This document shows positions 1-10,086 of a DNA stretch of 64,000 nucleotides, piece by piece. This DNA comes from an uncultured bacterium (GTDB taxonomy: Bacteria; Krumholzibacteriota; Krumholzibacteriia; LZORAL124-64-63). The stretch's first letter is position 1. Every line of letters starts with the position of its first letter. Made by a program: the position numbers and the translations under genes. The stretch lies in contig CALMJK010000004.1 of assembly GCA_937864225.1 (NCBI GenBank), forward strand, positions 201,949-265,948, given 5' to 3'. The notes under the pieces were generated by a model. That model was not told the DNA's origin. It ran no database searches and worked only from the letters and a program-made list of their open reading frames with translations.

Positions 1-2
1 AG

Positions 3-2207
3 GTGCTCGCCTCGCCGCACGCTCATGCCCGGATCGTGCGGGTGGACGCCGCGCGCGCCCTGGCCCACCCGGGCGTGGTCGCGGTGCTCTGGCACGCCGA
101 CGTGAAACCGATCCTCCACACGCGGGCGGGACAGAGCTGGCCGGAGCCGTCTCCCTACGACACCACCGTGCTGCCCGAAAAGGTCCGCCACGTCGGGGAC
201 CGCGTGGCGGTCGTGGCGGCGCGCACGCTGCGCGCGGCCGAGGAGGCGCTGGCGCTCATCGACGTGGAGTACGCGCTCCTGCCGGCGATCCTGGATCCGG
301 AGGAGGCGCTGCGTCGCACCGACGTGCTCATCCACGAGGCGCCCGATCCTCGCGGCATCGGCGGAGGCGGACGCGACAACGTGGCCGCGCGGATCGACAT
401 CAGGGTCGGCGACGTGGAGGGGGCGCTAGCGGCGGCCGATTTGGTCGTCGAGCGCGTCTATCACGTGCCGCGCGTGCAGGCCAGCCACCTCGAGCCGCAC
501 GTCGCGATCGCGTGGCTCGATCCGGACGGACGGTTGGTCGTCAAGACCAGTACCCAGGTGCCTTTCCACCTGCGACGCATCCTGGCACGGGTCCTGGAGA
601 TCCCCGAGGCGCGCATCCGCGTGATCAAGCCGCGCGTGGGGGGAGGATTCGGCGACAAACAGGAGATGGTGATCGAGGATCTGGTCGCGCTGCTGGCGCT
701 GCGCACGGGCAAGCCCGTGCGGCTCGAGATGACGCGCGCCGAGGAGTTGATCGCGGCGCGCCACCGGCATCCGCAGCGGATCACGCTGACGACAGGCGTC
801 ATGCGCGACGGCAGGATCGTCGCCAACCGGATGGCCGTGCTGGCCGACACCGGCGCCTACGGCAGTCACGCGCTGACCGTGCAGGGGAACACCGGCCAGA
901 AGGTGCTGCCGCTCTACCCCTGCCCGAACCTCCATTTCCACGTCGACTGCGTCTACACGAACACGCCGATCTGCGGCGCTTTCCGCGGCTACGGCGCCCC
1001 GCAGGGGTTCTTCGCGCTGGAGAGCCAGGTCGACGTGATCGCGCGCGAACTGGGCATGGACCCGCTCGAGGTGCGGCGGCTGAACCACATCCGAGAGGGA
1101 CAGACCGACCCGCTCTCGGCCCGCCTGGGCGAAGGGAAGTCCGGGCTGGTGCGCGTCGTGCGCAGCAGCGGGCTGGCGGAGGCCATCACGCGCGGGGCGG
1201 AGGCGATCGGCTGGGGGCGGAAGCGGCGCCCCTCGGCGCCCCACCTCAGGCGCGGGCTGGGCGTCGCGTTGGCCATGCAGGGCTCCGGCATCGCGGGAGT
1301 GGATTGGGCCGCGGCCACGGTCAAGCTCAACGACGACGGCAGCGTGAACCTGCTCGTGGGAGCCACCGACATCGGCCAGGGCAGCGACACGGTGCTGGCG
1401 CAGATCTGCGCGCAGACCCTCGGCCTGCCGCTGTCCAAGGTCATCGTCCTGAGCTCGGACACGGACCTGACGCCGTTCGACGTGGGGGCCTACGCCTCGA
1501 GCACGACCTACGTGTCGGGCGGCGCGGTGGAGAAGGCGGCGCGCGAGCTGCGCGGACAGCTGGCGGCGATCCTCGCGGGCAAGTGGGGCTGCGCGGCGGA
1601 GGCGATCGCTTTCGCGGACGAGCGCGCCCGCGGTCCGGACGGTCGCAGCCTCTCGATGCGGGAAGTCGCGCTCACGGCCCTCTACGAAGCCAAGACGCAG
1701 CCGGCCGCCACCGCCAGCCACATGTCGAACGAATCGCCCCCGCCGTTCGCGGCGCAGTTCGCCGACGTGGAGGTGGACGTGGAGACGGGCGAGGTTTTCG
1801 TGCGACGCTTCGTCTCGGCCGTGGACTGCGGCGTCGCGATCAACCCGCAGCTGACCGAGGGCCAGATCGAGGGGGCGGTCGCCCAGGCGCTCGGCTACGC
1901 GCTGTTCGAGGAGGTCCTCATCGACGACCAAGGGCGCGTGCGCAATCCCAATTTCCTGGACTACAAGATCGCCACCGCCATGGACATGCCCGAACTGGTC
2001 ACGCTGCTTGTCCCCGCGCCGGAGCCGACGGGTCCCTACGGCGCCAAGGCGGCCGGCGAAGTCCCGATCGACGGCCCCGCGCCCGCCATCCTCAACGCCA
2101 TCGCCGACGCCGTCGGCGTGCGCATCACGCGCCTGCCCGCCACGCCCGAGCGCGTCTGGCAGGCGTTGCGGGAAAAGGCCAAGCGCGACCTCGCCTCGGC
2201 ATCGTAG
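3..2207 (+). CDS. Xanthine dehydrogenase/aldehyde oxidase-type molybdopterin-binding subunit (5' partial)
   Basis: This is the catalytic large subunit of a molybdenum hydroxylase, which hydroxylates purines, aldehydes or related substrates with water as oxygen donor. Visible family signatures are SPHAHARI at the very start, the GGGFGDK loop near residue 215, the CGAFRGYGAPQ segment near 325 and GPYGAKAAGEVP near 680, which carries the conserved active-site Glu. The reading frame opens at the window edge with a GTG inside the conserved N-terminal block, so the true start lies upstream and this is a fragment. Partner FAD and 2Fe-2S subunits are not in view. Substrate cannot be assigned from sequence. 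A dihydropyrimidinase-type enzyme lies 15 kb away but is not linked to it. Confidence 0.9.
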   Translation: MLASPHAHARIVRVDAARALAHPGVVAVLWHADVKPILHTRAGQSWPEPSPYDTTVLPEKVRHVGDRVAVVAARTLRAAEEALALIDVEYALLPAILDPEEALRRTDVLIHEAPDPRGIGGGGRDNVAARIDIRVGDVEGALAAADLVVERVYHVPRVQASHLEPHVAIAWLDPDGRLVVKTSTQVPFHLRRILARVLEIPEARIRVIKPRVGGGFGDKQEMVIEDLVALLALRTGKPVRLEMTRAEELIAARHRHPQRITLTTGVMRDGRIVANRMAVLADTGAYGSHALTVQGNTGQKVLPLYPCPNLHFHVDCVYTNTPICGAFRGYGAPQGFFALESQVDVIARELGMDPLEVRRLNHIREGQTDPLSARLGEGKSGLVRVVRSSGLAEAITRGAEAIGWGRKRRPSAPHLRRGLGVALAMQGSGIAGVDWAAATVKLNDDGSVNLLVGATDIGQGSDTVLAQICAQTLGLPLSKVIVLSSDTDLTPFDVGAYASSTTYVSGGAVEKAARELRGQLAAILAGKWGCAAEAIAFADERARGPDGRSLSMREVALTALYEAKTQPAATASHMSNESPPPFAAQFADVEVDVETGEVFVRRFVSAVDCGVAINPQLTEGQIEGAVAQALGYALFEEVLIDDQGRVRNPNFLDYKIATAMDMPELVTLLVPAPEPTGPYGAKAAGEVPIDGPAPAILNAIADAVGVRITRLPATPERVWQALREKAKRDLASAS

Positions 2208-2656
2208 CGGCTGGAAATGTTTTGTTCGGCAGTTGAGAACCGACGGGGGATTTGTCCGGCGGCAGGATCGCCTACCCGAATTGCACCGGGGCGCCCGGAC
2301 CCCGGAACGGGTACGTGCTTCTGCCCAATCAGAATACCCATTTGATTGAAATGAACAAACCGCCACGAATTTAACTGGAGCGCGAGCCGCACCGACTGCA
2401 AGGGCGGCTCGCTTCATTTGTGCCCCAATCCAACACGAGTGACCAATTGCTGCGCGATCCTGCTCGCCAGGCAGCCCACCACGCAGTTGATTGCCTTAGG
2501 GGGCCCGGTGTCCGTAAGTTGTGACAAGATGATTCAGTTATTGGTTGGACGCCGAGCCGACGGTCTTGAGGCAGGATTGCAGTGGACAATTGAGGGTTGC
2601 GGGGGGGATCCAATATGAACACGTCGCCATGCCCCATAAGAAGGAGGCGGAGCAGA
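2208..2656. other. Intergenic stretch before the LVIVD protein
   Basis: About 450 bases without a supportable gene. It contains one strong stem-loop (see terminator), is visibly less GC-rich than the molybdenum hydroxylase gene, and ends with the ribosome binding site of the next gene. The small ORFs listed here show no family features. Confidence 0.6.
2382..2412 (+). terminator. Candidate intrinsic terminator
   Basis: A perfect 9-bp stem, GCGAGCCGC paired with GCGGCTCGC, is separated by a 13-base loop and followed by a weak T-containing tail (TTCATTTG). It lies about 175 bases after the molybdenum hydroxylase stop codon. The poor T tract keeps confidence moderate. Confidence 0.45.
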
Positions 2657-4873
2657 ATGTGGTCAGCAAGCAGGACCTGTTCGCCTCTCCGAAATCTGCG
2701 ACGGCTCTTCGTAATCGCGGCGGTTCTGGCATCGTTGCCGGCATGCGTGTGCTGGCCTGGATCTGTCCGCGCGCAGTGCCTTGACTATTATGATTATCTG
2801 CATTTGGTGGGCGGCGTGGACACGCCAAGTCATGCCGTGGAGGTAACCGTTTCGGGTAGCTATGCCTACGTCGCGGACGTCATTTATGGTCTTCAAGTAA
2901 TCGATATCACAAATCCCGCCAGTCCGCAGATTGTGGGCAGCGTGGATACGCCCGGTCTTGCGGGAGACATAGCCATCGAAGGCAGTTATGTCTACGTTGC
3001 GGACTTCTATTATGGTCTTCAGGTGATCGACATCACGAATCCCGCCAGTCCCAAGATTGTGGGTAGCGTGCTCACGCCCTCGCGTTATCCCGAGGGCGTG
3101 GCCGTATCGGGCAGCTATGCCTACGTTGCGGACTCCGAATCGGGTCTTCACGTGATCGACATCACGCGGCCTGCCCATCCACGGATTGTGGGTAGCGTGG
3201 ACACGCCGGGCTCCGCCTTAAGCGTGACCATCGTAGGCAGTTTTGCCTACGTTGCGGACAACTATTTCGGCCTTCAGGTGATCGACATTACGAATCCCTC
3301 CAGTCCCAGGATTGTCGGCAGCGTGGACACGCCAGGCGAAGCGAAGGACGTGGTCGTCTCGGGCAGCTATGCCTACGTTGCGGACTACCATTCTGGTCTT
3401 GAGGTGATCGACATCACGAATCCCGCCAGTCCCCAGATTGTGGGCAGCGCAGACATGCCGGATGTTGCGTGTGGCGTGGCCGTCTCAGGCAGTTTCGCCT
3501 ACGTTGCGGACTACAGGGCCGGCCTTCAGGTGATCGACATCACGAATCCCGCCAGTCCTCAGATCGTGGGCGGCGTGGTCACGCTGGATGTTGCCTTCAA
3601 CGTGGCCATCTCAGGCGACTATGCCTACGTCGCGGACGCTGCGGCGGGCCTTCAGGTGATCGACGTCACAAATCCCGCCAGTGCGCAGATTGTGGGCGGC
3701 GCGGACACGCCGGGTATTGCCTATGGCGCGGCCATCGCAGTCGGCTATGCCTATGTTGCGGATTACGGGGCCGGTCTTCAAGTGCTCGACATCACGAATC
3801 CCGCCAGCCCCCAGATTGCAGGCAGCGTGGACACGCCTGGTTATGCCTGTGGCGTGGCGGTCTCAGGCGGCTACGCCTACGTCGCGGACTTTATGACCGG
3901 TCTTCAAGTGCTCGACATCACGAATCCCGCAAGCCCGCAGATAGTGGGCAGCGTGGACACGCCGGGCTCTGCCTTAGACGTGGCTCTCTCGGGAAGTCAA
4001 GCCTACGTTGCGGACTACGGGTCTGGTCTTCAGGTGATCGACGTCACGAATCCCGCAAGCCCGCAGATAGTGGGCAGCGTGGACACGCCGGGCTCCGCCT
4101 ATGGCGTAACCATCGCAGGCAGTTTTGCCTACGTTGCGGACTACTATTCTGGCCTTCAGGTGATTGACATCACGAATCCCGCCAGTCCTCAGATCGTGGG
4201 CAGCGTGGACACGCCGGGTTATGCCAGGGGCGTAGCCATCGCGGGCAGTTGTGCCTACGTTGCGGACGAAGATTCCGGTCTTCAGATGATCGATATCACG
4301 AATCCCGCCAGTCCCCAGATTGTGGCAAGGGTGGGCGCGCGGGGCCCTTCCTATGACGTGGCCATCTCAGGCAGCTTTGCCTACGTTGCGAACTACGAAT
4401 CCGGTATTCAGCTGATCGACATCACGAATCCCGCCAGTCCCCGGGTTGTAGCCGGCGTGGACACACCTGACGATGCGCGTGGCGTGGCCGTCTCATACGA
4501 CTATGTCTACGTTGCGGACGAAGCTTTTGGTCTTCAGATTCTGCCGGCGCAGTGCGCGACCTTCGTGGGCGTCCACGAAGGCCTTCCTGTCTCCGCGTTG
4601 CCGAGACTTGCCCAGAACCACCCCAACCCGTTCAACCCGAGCACGACGCTGAGCTACGAGCTGCCAAGGTCCGGTCATGTGGTCCTGGCCGTCTATGACG
4701 TGCGGGGCGCTCATGTGGTCACGTTGGTCGATGCCGTGCAAGCGGCGGGGGAGCAGAGGGAGGAATGGAACGGGCTGGACGGGTCCGGCGCGCCGATGCC
4801 GTCCGGGGTGTACTTCGCGCGGTTGAGGACGCAGGCGGGCGTGCGGACGGTGAAGGTGATGTTGGCGAAATGA
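2657..4873 (+). CDS. Secreted LVIVD-repeat beta-propeller protein with C-terminal sorting domain
   Basis: A 738-residue exported protein. The track starts it at an upstream TTG. I prefer ATG 2657 because AAGGAGG lies 9 bases upstream and the product then begins with a basic region and a hydrophobic signal peptide. Thirteen recognisable 42-residue LVIVD units follow (core LQVIDITNPASPQIVGSVDTPG-like), each with a YAYVAD strand, so one or two beta-propellers are expected. The last ~90 residues contain NHPNPFNPST and a FlgD/Por-type fold ending GVYFARLRT, the kind of domain used for type IX-like secretion sorting in FCB bacteria. The role is probably cell-surface or extracellular. The ligand is unknown. 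Confidence 0.85.
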   Translation: MWSASRTCSPLRNLRRLFVIAAVLASLPACVCWPGSVRAQCLDYYDYLHLVGGVDTPSHAVEVTVSGSYAYVADVIYGLQVIDITNPASPQIVGSVDTPGLAGDIAIEGSYVYVADFYYGLQVIDITNPASPKIVGSVLTPSRYPEGVAVSGSYAYVADSESGLHVIDITRPAHPRIVGSVDTPGSALSVTIVGSFAYVADNYFGLQVIDITNPSSPRIVGSVDTPGEAKDVVVSGSYAYVADYHSGLEVIDITNPASPQIVGSADMPDVACGVAVSGSFAYVADYRAGLQVIDITNPASPQIVGGVVTLDVAFNVAISGDYAYVADAAAGLQVIDVTNPASAQIVGGADTPGIAYGAAIAVGYAYVADYGAGLQVLDITNPASPQIAGSVDTPGYACGVAVSGGYAYVADFMTGLQVLDITNPASPQIVGSVDTPGSALDVALSGSQAYVADYGSGLQVIDVTNPASPQIVGSVDTPGSAYGVTIAGSFAYVADYYSGLQVIDITNPASPQIVGSVDTPGYARGVAIAGSCAYVADEDSGLQMIDITNPASPQIVARVGARGPSYDVAISGSFAYVANYESGIQLIDITNPASPRVVAGVDTPDDARGVAVSYDYVYVADEAFGLQILPAQCATFVGVHEGLPVSALPRLAQNHPNPFNPSTTLSYELPRSGHVVLAVYDVRGAHVVTLVDAVQAAGEQREEWNGLDGSGAPMPSGVYFARLRTQAGVRTVKVMLAK
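2806..4545 (+). repeat. Coding tandem repeat array, about 126-bp units
   Basis: The LVIVD propeller is encoded by near-identical DNA units, so phrases such as ATCACGAATCCCGCCAG and GGCAGCGTGGACACGCC recur every 126 bases. Thirteen full units plus partial ends can be counted. Strong nucleotide similarity between units suggests recent expansion or homogenisation rather than only protein-level selection. Confidence 0.85.
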
Positions 4874-4961
4874 TACGGGACGTTTAATGCCTGGGGCCAA
4901 TCGCCGTCGTATGGCTCTGCGAAAAAGCGCTGACTAGCGTTCCGTCCAAGCTGGAGTCAAT

Positions 4962-6863
4962 ATGCCGTCCGCAACGGTTTGGGAAGGAGAAAGGGCTGTT
5001 TCAAGGCGAGTGGATTGGATGGCGGCGGCCATGTTGGCCGTGGCCATTGGCATCCGATTGCCGTATTTGAATTGGGGCCTGCCAGAGCTCGAGGAGGAGG
5101 CGCTACCTCTTAAAAAGGCTTTTGACATGTGGGGGTGGGAAGCAGGCCGATTGCAACTCGACCCCATGACGGCGGGCTGGCCATCGCTTTCCTTTTATCT
5201 TCATCTGCTTCTACAACAGCTCATTTATTTTGGCGGTCGGCTGAGCGGCGCTTTTGCAAATCGCTATGATTTCTGGCTGCTACACAACGATCTGACGCCC
5301 CTTGTGCTGGCCGCCCGAGGGCTGGGAGTGCTTGCCGCGGGCGGAACGGTCTATGTGGCGACCCGCCTTGGCAAGCGCCTGGGCGAAGCGCTGGGTGGTC
5401 TGTTCGCAGGGGGCCTGCTAACCGTCAGCCCCCTGCTTTTCCAGCAAGCGCGGCTGATCACTCCGGACATCCTTCTCACATTTTGCGTGGCAATGGCCGT
5501 GGCGCGGCTTGTCGATCTGTACGAGCGCGGTACCGTGCGCGATTACGTGTGGACCGGGATCTGGATTGGATTGGGAGTCTCCATCAAGTATTCGCCAGCG
5601 CTGCTGATCCCGGCGCTTTATGTCGTCCACGTGCTTGTTCGGCGACGCGAGATGCCAAAGATCTCACGATTGAAGCTCTGGCTTGGGGCGGCAAACCGGC
5701 GCTTTATGGTCGCGATGCTCGCCTGCCTGCTTGTCTTCTTCCTGACAAGCCCGTTTGTAGTCCTCAATCTGGAAGTTTCGCGAGCGGACGTTGGCTGGCA
5801 GTTCACGCACATGAGCGAAGGGCATTTTGGCCAGGAGGGACGCGGCTGGGGCTCACTGTTTTACGTCAAGGACGTTCTTGTGCCCGCTTTCGGCTGGCCA
5901 GGTTTCTCGCTGGCCATTGCGGGGCTGGTCTGGGGCGCATGCAGGCGCCGAGGCGCATGGCTGGTGCCGGCAGTGTGCTTTGTCTGCCTATACTTGGGTT
6001 TGGCTCTGCTACGCACTCAATTTGACAAGTACATGCTGCCAGTGCTGTTCCCTTTGGCTCTTGGCCTTGCCGCCGCCGCACAGAAGTTGAGTGAGCAGAT
6101 CAATGGCTTGACCTCCCGGCGCAGCAAGGGACTGCGTCTTGCCGCCATCGTATGCGGACTCATCATCCTGCTCCCCCCGGCCTGGGCAACCGGCCGACTG
6201 CTGCGTCGCCAGAGCCAGCCGACCACGGTGCAGCAAGCCCGGCAATATCTGCTGGAGATGCCAGGATCTGGCGAACTTGTCTACGCGCTGGAAGCATACA
6301 CGCCTTCTTTGCCCATTGATCGGCGCGCTCAACTGAGCGACCGACCAATTTTTGCGCGCCTGACACCTTCGCAACGCCAGCGCTTGAGGACCGGGCCGAC
6401 CTTCCGCGCCATCAGAATTCCGATGTACATGGGAATGACCGAGTTGAGTGATTTCTACTATGACTTGCAGCACTACTTGCCAGCTGATGTCATAGTCACG
6501 TCGAGCGCCGTGCGGGACAGATATGAACGCGAGCCTGAGCGCTATCAGCGGCAAGTGGCCTTTTATCGGAGCCTGGAACAGTATGCTGAATTGGTGCGTG
6601 TTTTCTCTCCTGGCCCAAGGACTTCAGGTCCCGCGCTTAGGATCTACCGATTTACGGACGCTGGCCGGCAGCGCTGGCTTCGGGAAAGACCGCCAAAATT
6701 GGAGTTTGTCGGGAAAATGAAGGCGCCCCACGTGCAGACTTTTCTAAGACGCATCGCAGCGGCGGCATTGGAAAAGGGCATGACTGACGTTGCCAAGCTC
6801 TACTTCGAGGCCTTGCGCGAGGTTGAGACACGCGGCGGGGCCATGCCGTCCCGCACTAGATAA
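4962..6863 (+). CDS. GT-C (ArnT/PMT-like) membrane glycosyltransferase
   Basis: A 633-residue polytopic membrane protein resembling the dolichyl/undecaprenyl-phosphate sugar transferases (GT39/GT83). The N-terminal loop after the first transmembrane helix carries an acidic cluster, ELEEEALP, in the position of the catalytic acidic residues of GT-C enzymes. About ten hydrophobic helices follow to residue ~420, and the last ~200 residues form a soluble domain. Start ATG 4962 has GGAG 6 bases upstream. It follows the LVIVD gene by 88 bases on the same strand and could be cotranscribed with it. The predicted role is transfer of a lipid-linked sugar to lipid or protein on the outer face of the inner membrane. 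Acceptor unknown. Confidence 0.75.
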   Translation: MPSATVWEGERAVSRRVDWMAAAMLAVAIGIRLPYLNWGLPELEEEALPLKKAFDMWGWEAGRLQLDPMTAGWPSLSFYLHLLLQQLIYFGGRLSGAFANRYDFWLLHNDLTPLVLAARGLGVLAAGGTVYVATRLGKRLGEALGGLFAGGLLTVSPLLFQQARLITPDILLTFCVAMAVARLVDLYERGTVRDYVWTGIWIGLGVSIKYSPALLIPALYVVHVLVRRREMPKISRLKLWLGAANRRFMVAMLACLLVFFLTSPFVVLNLEVSRADVGWQFTHMSEGHFGQEGRGWGSLFYVKDVLVPAFGWPGFSLAIAGLVWGACRRRGAWLVPAVCFVCLYLGLALLRTQFDKYMLPVLFPLALGLAAAAQKLSEQINGLTSRRSKGLRLAAIVCGLIILLPPAWATGRLLRRQSQPTTVQQARQYLLEMPGSGELVYALEAYTPSLPIDRRAQLSDRPIFARLTPSQRQRLRTGPTFRAIRIPMYMGMTELSDFYYDLQHYLPADVIVTSSAVRDRYEREPERYQRQVAFYRSLEQYAELVRVFSPGPRTSGPALRIYRFTDAGRQRWLRERPPKLEFVGKMKAPHVQTFLRRIAAAALEKGMTDVAKLYFEALREVETRGGAMPSRTR

Positions 6864-7041
6864 TCCCAATGGTGGCCAGCAGAGAGACTTCGGGCGTCCT
6901 GAACGACCAGCCCCGGCCTCTCGAAGTCTCGAAAACGCCCTGCCGGCATTTTGCTTAACACGGCTGCGCGCTTCCTGCTAGGCTAGACCCGTCCTCGATT
7001 CGACACATTCCCGTCATGTGCGCCATGCCGGGGGAAGCCAC

Positions 7042-9930
7042 ATGATCGGCGAGACAATCTCCCACTACCGGATCCTCTCGAAGCTCGGCGAGGGCGGGAT
7101 GGGTGTGGTCTACGAGGCCGAGGACTTGAGCCTTGGCCGGACCGTGGCGCTCAAATTTCTACCACCGAACTCCATCGCGCGTGAAGAAGACCGCGCCCGC
7201 TTGATTCATGAGGCGCGGGCAGCTGCGGCGCTGCTTCATCCCAACATCTGTCCCGTTTATGAGGTGGCTGACGCCGAGGGCCGCCTCTTCATCGCGATGG
7301 CGCATGTCGAAGGGCGGAGTCTCAAAGAAAGAATAGCCGATGCGCCCGTTCCGCTCGACGAAGCACTCTCGATTGCCCGGCAGATCGGTGACGGCCTTGC
7401 GGCCGCTCACGCCAAAGGCATCATCCATCGAGACATCAAGCCGGCGAACATCATGCTGACGCCCGAGGGCCGACCGATGCTCATGGACTTCGGCCTCGCG
7501 AAAATCTCGGGAACGACGAAGCTGACGCGGACAAGGACGACAATGGGAACGGTGGCCTACATGTCGCCGGAGCAGGTGCAGGGAGGAGAGGCGGATCATC
7601 GGAGCGACATCTGGGCTCTCGGTGCGGTGCTGTACGAGATGGTATCCGGGAGAACGCCTTTCGGAGGGAAGTACGAGGCGGCGATCCTCTACTCGATTCT
7701 CAACGAGGAACAAGACCAGCTGGCAGGGCGCGCTGACGGCTTGCCCGCCGGTCTCGATGACATTCTCTCTCGCGCCCTCGCGAAGGATCCGGCCGAAAGA
7801 TACCAGCGAGGCGGTGACCTCGTCGCGGCTCTCGACACGCTCGCGCGCGATCGCGAAGCCATGCCGGCGGGCCGCACGCTACGCTCCCGGGGGCTGAGAC
7901 GGCGATGGCGGCGCTGGCGTCCAGGGCAGCGAGCGGCGGCGATCATATCGCTCGTCGCGCTGGCTGCGATCGCGGCAATGCTGACGATCCGTTTCCGGCC
8001 GACTGCCCACGACCCGAAGGAATATTCTCTCGCCGTCATGGACTTTCGCGATTTGGCGTCGCCTGATGATCCGACGGTATCTGCGGGACTTGCCGAGCTT
8101 GTCAATATGGGGCTCATTCAGACGGATCTCGTTCGAGTGGTAAGCTCCGATCTCCTGCATGATCTGCGTCGCCGCCTCTTCCGCTCTCCTCGTGGGGCCA
8201 TCGAGGACGATCAAACAATGGAGATTGCTCGAAAGGCCGAGGCCACGCTCTTTCTCGCGGCGACGATCGTCCCGTCGGGGGCCGGTCGGTACGTGAATTG
8301 GCGGCTGGTAGATGCGCGAAGCGGACGGAATGTGGATGCGGACCGGGCCGAGGGGGTAACGGACGCTGACATTGCGGATCGGATCATAGCTCAAGTCGTG
8401 CCGGTGATCGCCCATGCGTGTGGCGTCGAAACGCCGACCGCCTTCACGAAGACGGGAAGCATTACGACCGGCAATTCACGCGCATATCAACACTATATGG
8501 CGGGTGTCCTGGCCGCCGAGGAAGGGCGTCCGGACGAAGCGGTCACTGAGTTCAAGCGGGCGACGACACAAGACACGACTTTTGCGTTAGCGTATTTCCA
8601 CCTTGCGAACATCTACACCGCATATCAAGACTGGGGCAATGCCAGCAATTGCATCGAGAAGGCGTGGAACTTCAGATCGCGCTTGAACATCAAGGACCGG
8701 ATGCGCCTAGAAGCCAGGCGCCTAGCCCTTACTGACGAGCCTGGCAAACAAAACGATGCGGCCGAGCTGCTTCGCGAGATGCGAAGGCGCTGGCCGGATG
8801 ACCCTCTTGTGTTAAGGGATCTGGGATACTTGTTATTCGAGCATTGGCATTTTGCAGAGGCGATGGAAGTATTTCATGAAGGACGACGTCTGTTTCCCGA
8901 TGATGCGGCCTTAGCGGAGCAGTACGTCTCCATGCTCGGAGTCATGGGCCGCCACCCGGAGGCCATGCGCGTGGCGCGGACGTGCGCCGAGCAAAATCCC
9001 AAGGATCCTTTGGGCTGGCATCTTGTAGGGAGCGCGTATCTTGGCTTGGGACTGCCGGACAGCGCGGAAGCGGCTTTTCGTGAGGCGACGAAGATCGATC
9101 CCGAATGGGTGCCTGAAAACTACAGCCGCTGCGCGTATTGGCGCGGAGATCTGAAAGCGGCGATCGGAATAATCGAGCAAATCCTCTCGCAGCAAGATCT
9201 CAGCGCCAACAGGCGTGAAGAATTGATTACGCTGAGCACGCAAGGCTTGAACTTGGCGGCGCTCTACATAGAGGCCGGGCGGCACCAAGAGGCGCGCCGA
9301 GTTTTTCGCGCGTATATGACTTCGCAGTTCGGCCGGATAAACCAGCTGCTGGTAATGATGGGGCGTGCGCAGGAGGTTCTCAAGCGAATCGAGCGCCTGA
9401 GTTCGGATGCATTGGAGCGGACACGCAGCGGCAGTTGGTTCAGGCACCGCGGCATGGCACTCGCCATGCTCGGGCAGGGCGAAGGGGCGAGAAGAGCCGC
9501 GAGCGAGGACTGTAAATCCCTGTGGGATTGGATTTGTCGCACGTACGCTGTGCTTATCGAGGCTGAAGCCGCCCTCGTGGATAGCGACCCTCAGCTGGCT
9601 TTCGATTCGCTGAACGCTATGAAAACGATCATTCCGGGTGTGTTCGTCGCGCCCGGTGGGGATTTCTTGAGCATCCGAACGCAAACGATCCTCGCTCGGG
9701 CCTACCGGATGGATGGCCGTCTTGATGAGGCCGCTCGAGTGTACGAGCAGTGGCTCCTGAGGTGCGGCGGTCATGCCCTAGCGCACTACGAGCTCGGTCA
9801 GATCTACGACGAGATGAAGCGCCCTGCGGACGCAAAGAAGGAATACGCGAAATTCCTCGAAATGTGGTCGGAGGCCGATCATGACCGCCCCCAGCTCATC
9901 GACGCCAAGAAGCGCCTCGCCGACCTGTAG
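7042..9930 (+). CDS. Eukaryotic-type Ser/Thr protein kinase with TPR sensor domain
   Basis: A 962-residue receptor-like kinase. Residues ~9-270 are a complete kinase domain: glycine loop GEGGMGVVY, VALKFL lysine, HRDIKPANIM catalytic loop, DFGLAK and GTVAYMSPEQ activation segment. A basic stretch and one transmembrane helix near residue 310 follow, then a domain of the kind used before TPRs (SLAVMDFRDL...), then many TPR-like helices to the C terminus. I start at ATG 7042 because GGGGGAAG lies just upstream and the protein begins at the kinase fold. The track's GTG at 7018 is less likely. It probably phosphorylates cytoplasmic targets in response to a periplasmic or protein-interaction cue. 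Targets unknown. Confidence 0.88.
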   Translation: MIGETISHYRILSKLGEGGMGVVYEAEDLSLGRTVALKFLPPNSIAREEDRARLIHEARAAAALLHPNICPVYEVADAEGRLFIAMAHVEGRSLKERIADAPVPLDEALSIARQIGDGLAAAHAKGIIHRDIKPANIMLTPEGRPMLMDFGLAKISGTTKLTRTRTTMGTVAYMSPEQVQGGEADHRSDIWALGAVLYEMVSGRTPFGGKYEAAILYSILNEEQDQLAGRADGLPAGLDDILSRALAKDPAERYQRGGDLVAALDTLARDREAMPAGRTLRSRGLRRRWRRWRPGQRAAAIISLVALAAIAAMLTIRFRPTAHDPKEYSLAVMDFRDLASPDDPTVSAGLAELVNMGLIQTDLVRVVSSDLLHDLRRRLFRSPRGAIEDDQTMEIARKAEATLFLAATIVPSGAGRYVNWRLVDARSGRNVDADRAEGVTDADIADRIIAQVVPVIAHACGVETPTAFTKTGSITTGNSRAYQHYMAGVLAAEEGRPDEAVTEFKRATTQDTTFALAYFHLANIYTAYQDWGNASNCIEKAWNFRSRLNIKDRMRLEARRLALTDEPGKQNDAAELLREMRRRWPDDPLVLRDLGYLLFEHWHFAEAMEVFHEGRRLFPDDAALAEQYVSMLGVMGRHPEAMRVARTCAEQNPKDPLGWHLVGSAYLGLGLPDSAEAAFREATKIDPEWVPENYSRCAYWRGDLKAAIGIIEQILSQQDLSANRREELITLSTQGLNLAALYIEAGRHQEARRVFRAYMTSQFGRINQLLVMMGRAQEVLKRIERLSSDALERTRSGSWFRHRGMALAMLGQGEGARRAASEDCKSLWDWICRTYAVLIEAEAALVDSDPQLAFDSLNAMKTIIPGVFVAPGGDFLSIRTQTILARAYRMDGRLDEAARVYEQWLLRCGGHALAHYELGQIYDEMKRPADAKKEYAKFLEMWSEADHDRPQLIDAKKRLADL

Positions 9931-9954
9931 ACTCCCTCCCGAAGCAGAGAACCA

Positions 9955-10020
9955 GCGCTCCCGCCAGCGGTTGGCCCTCGAGAATATTGCCCTGCGGCGT
10001 CAACTCGACGTTTTTGCTGA
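9955..10020 (+). pseudogene. Transposase/integrase N-terminal remnant
   Basis: The frame reads RLALENIALRRQLDVF, very close to the LALENLALRQQLAVL block near the start of many rve-type transposases and integrases. No catalytic DDE domain or inverted repeats follow, and the frame runs into unrelated sequence, so this is a scrap of a degraded insertion element just behind the kinase gene. Confidence 0.5.
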
Positions 10021-10086
10021 CCAGACCATAAGATGGAATGAGCTGGGAAAAGACAGAGGAATCACCAAAACAGAAGAGGATGAACC

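Noticed and set aside
2806-4545. CRISPR-like regular repeats
   Set aside because: Units are 126 bases, in frame, without unique spacers, and encode LVIVD propeller blades.
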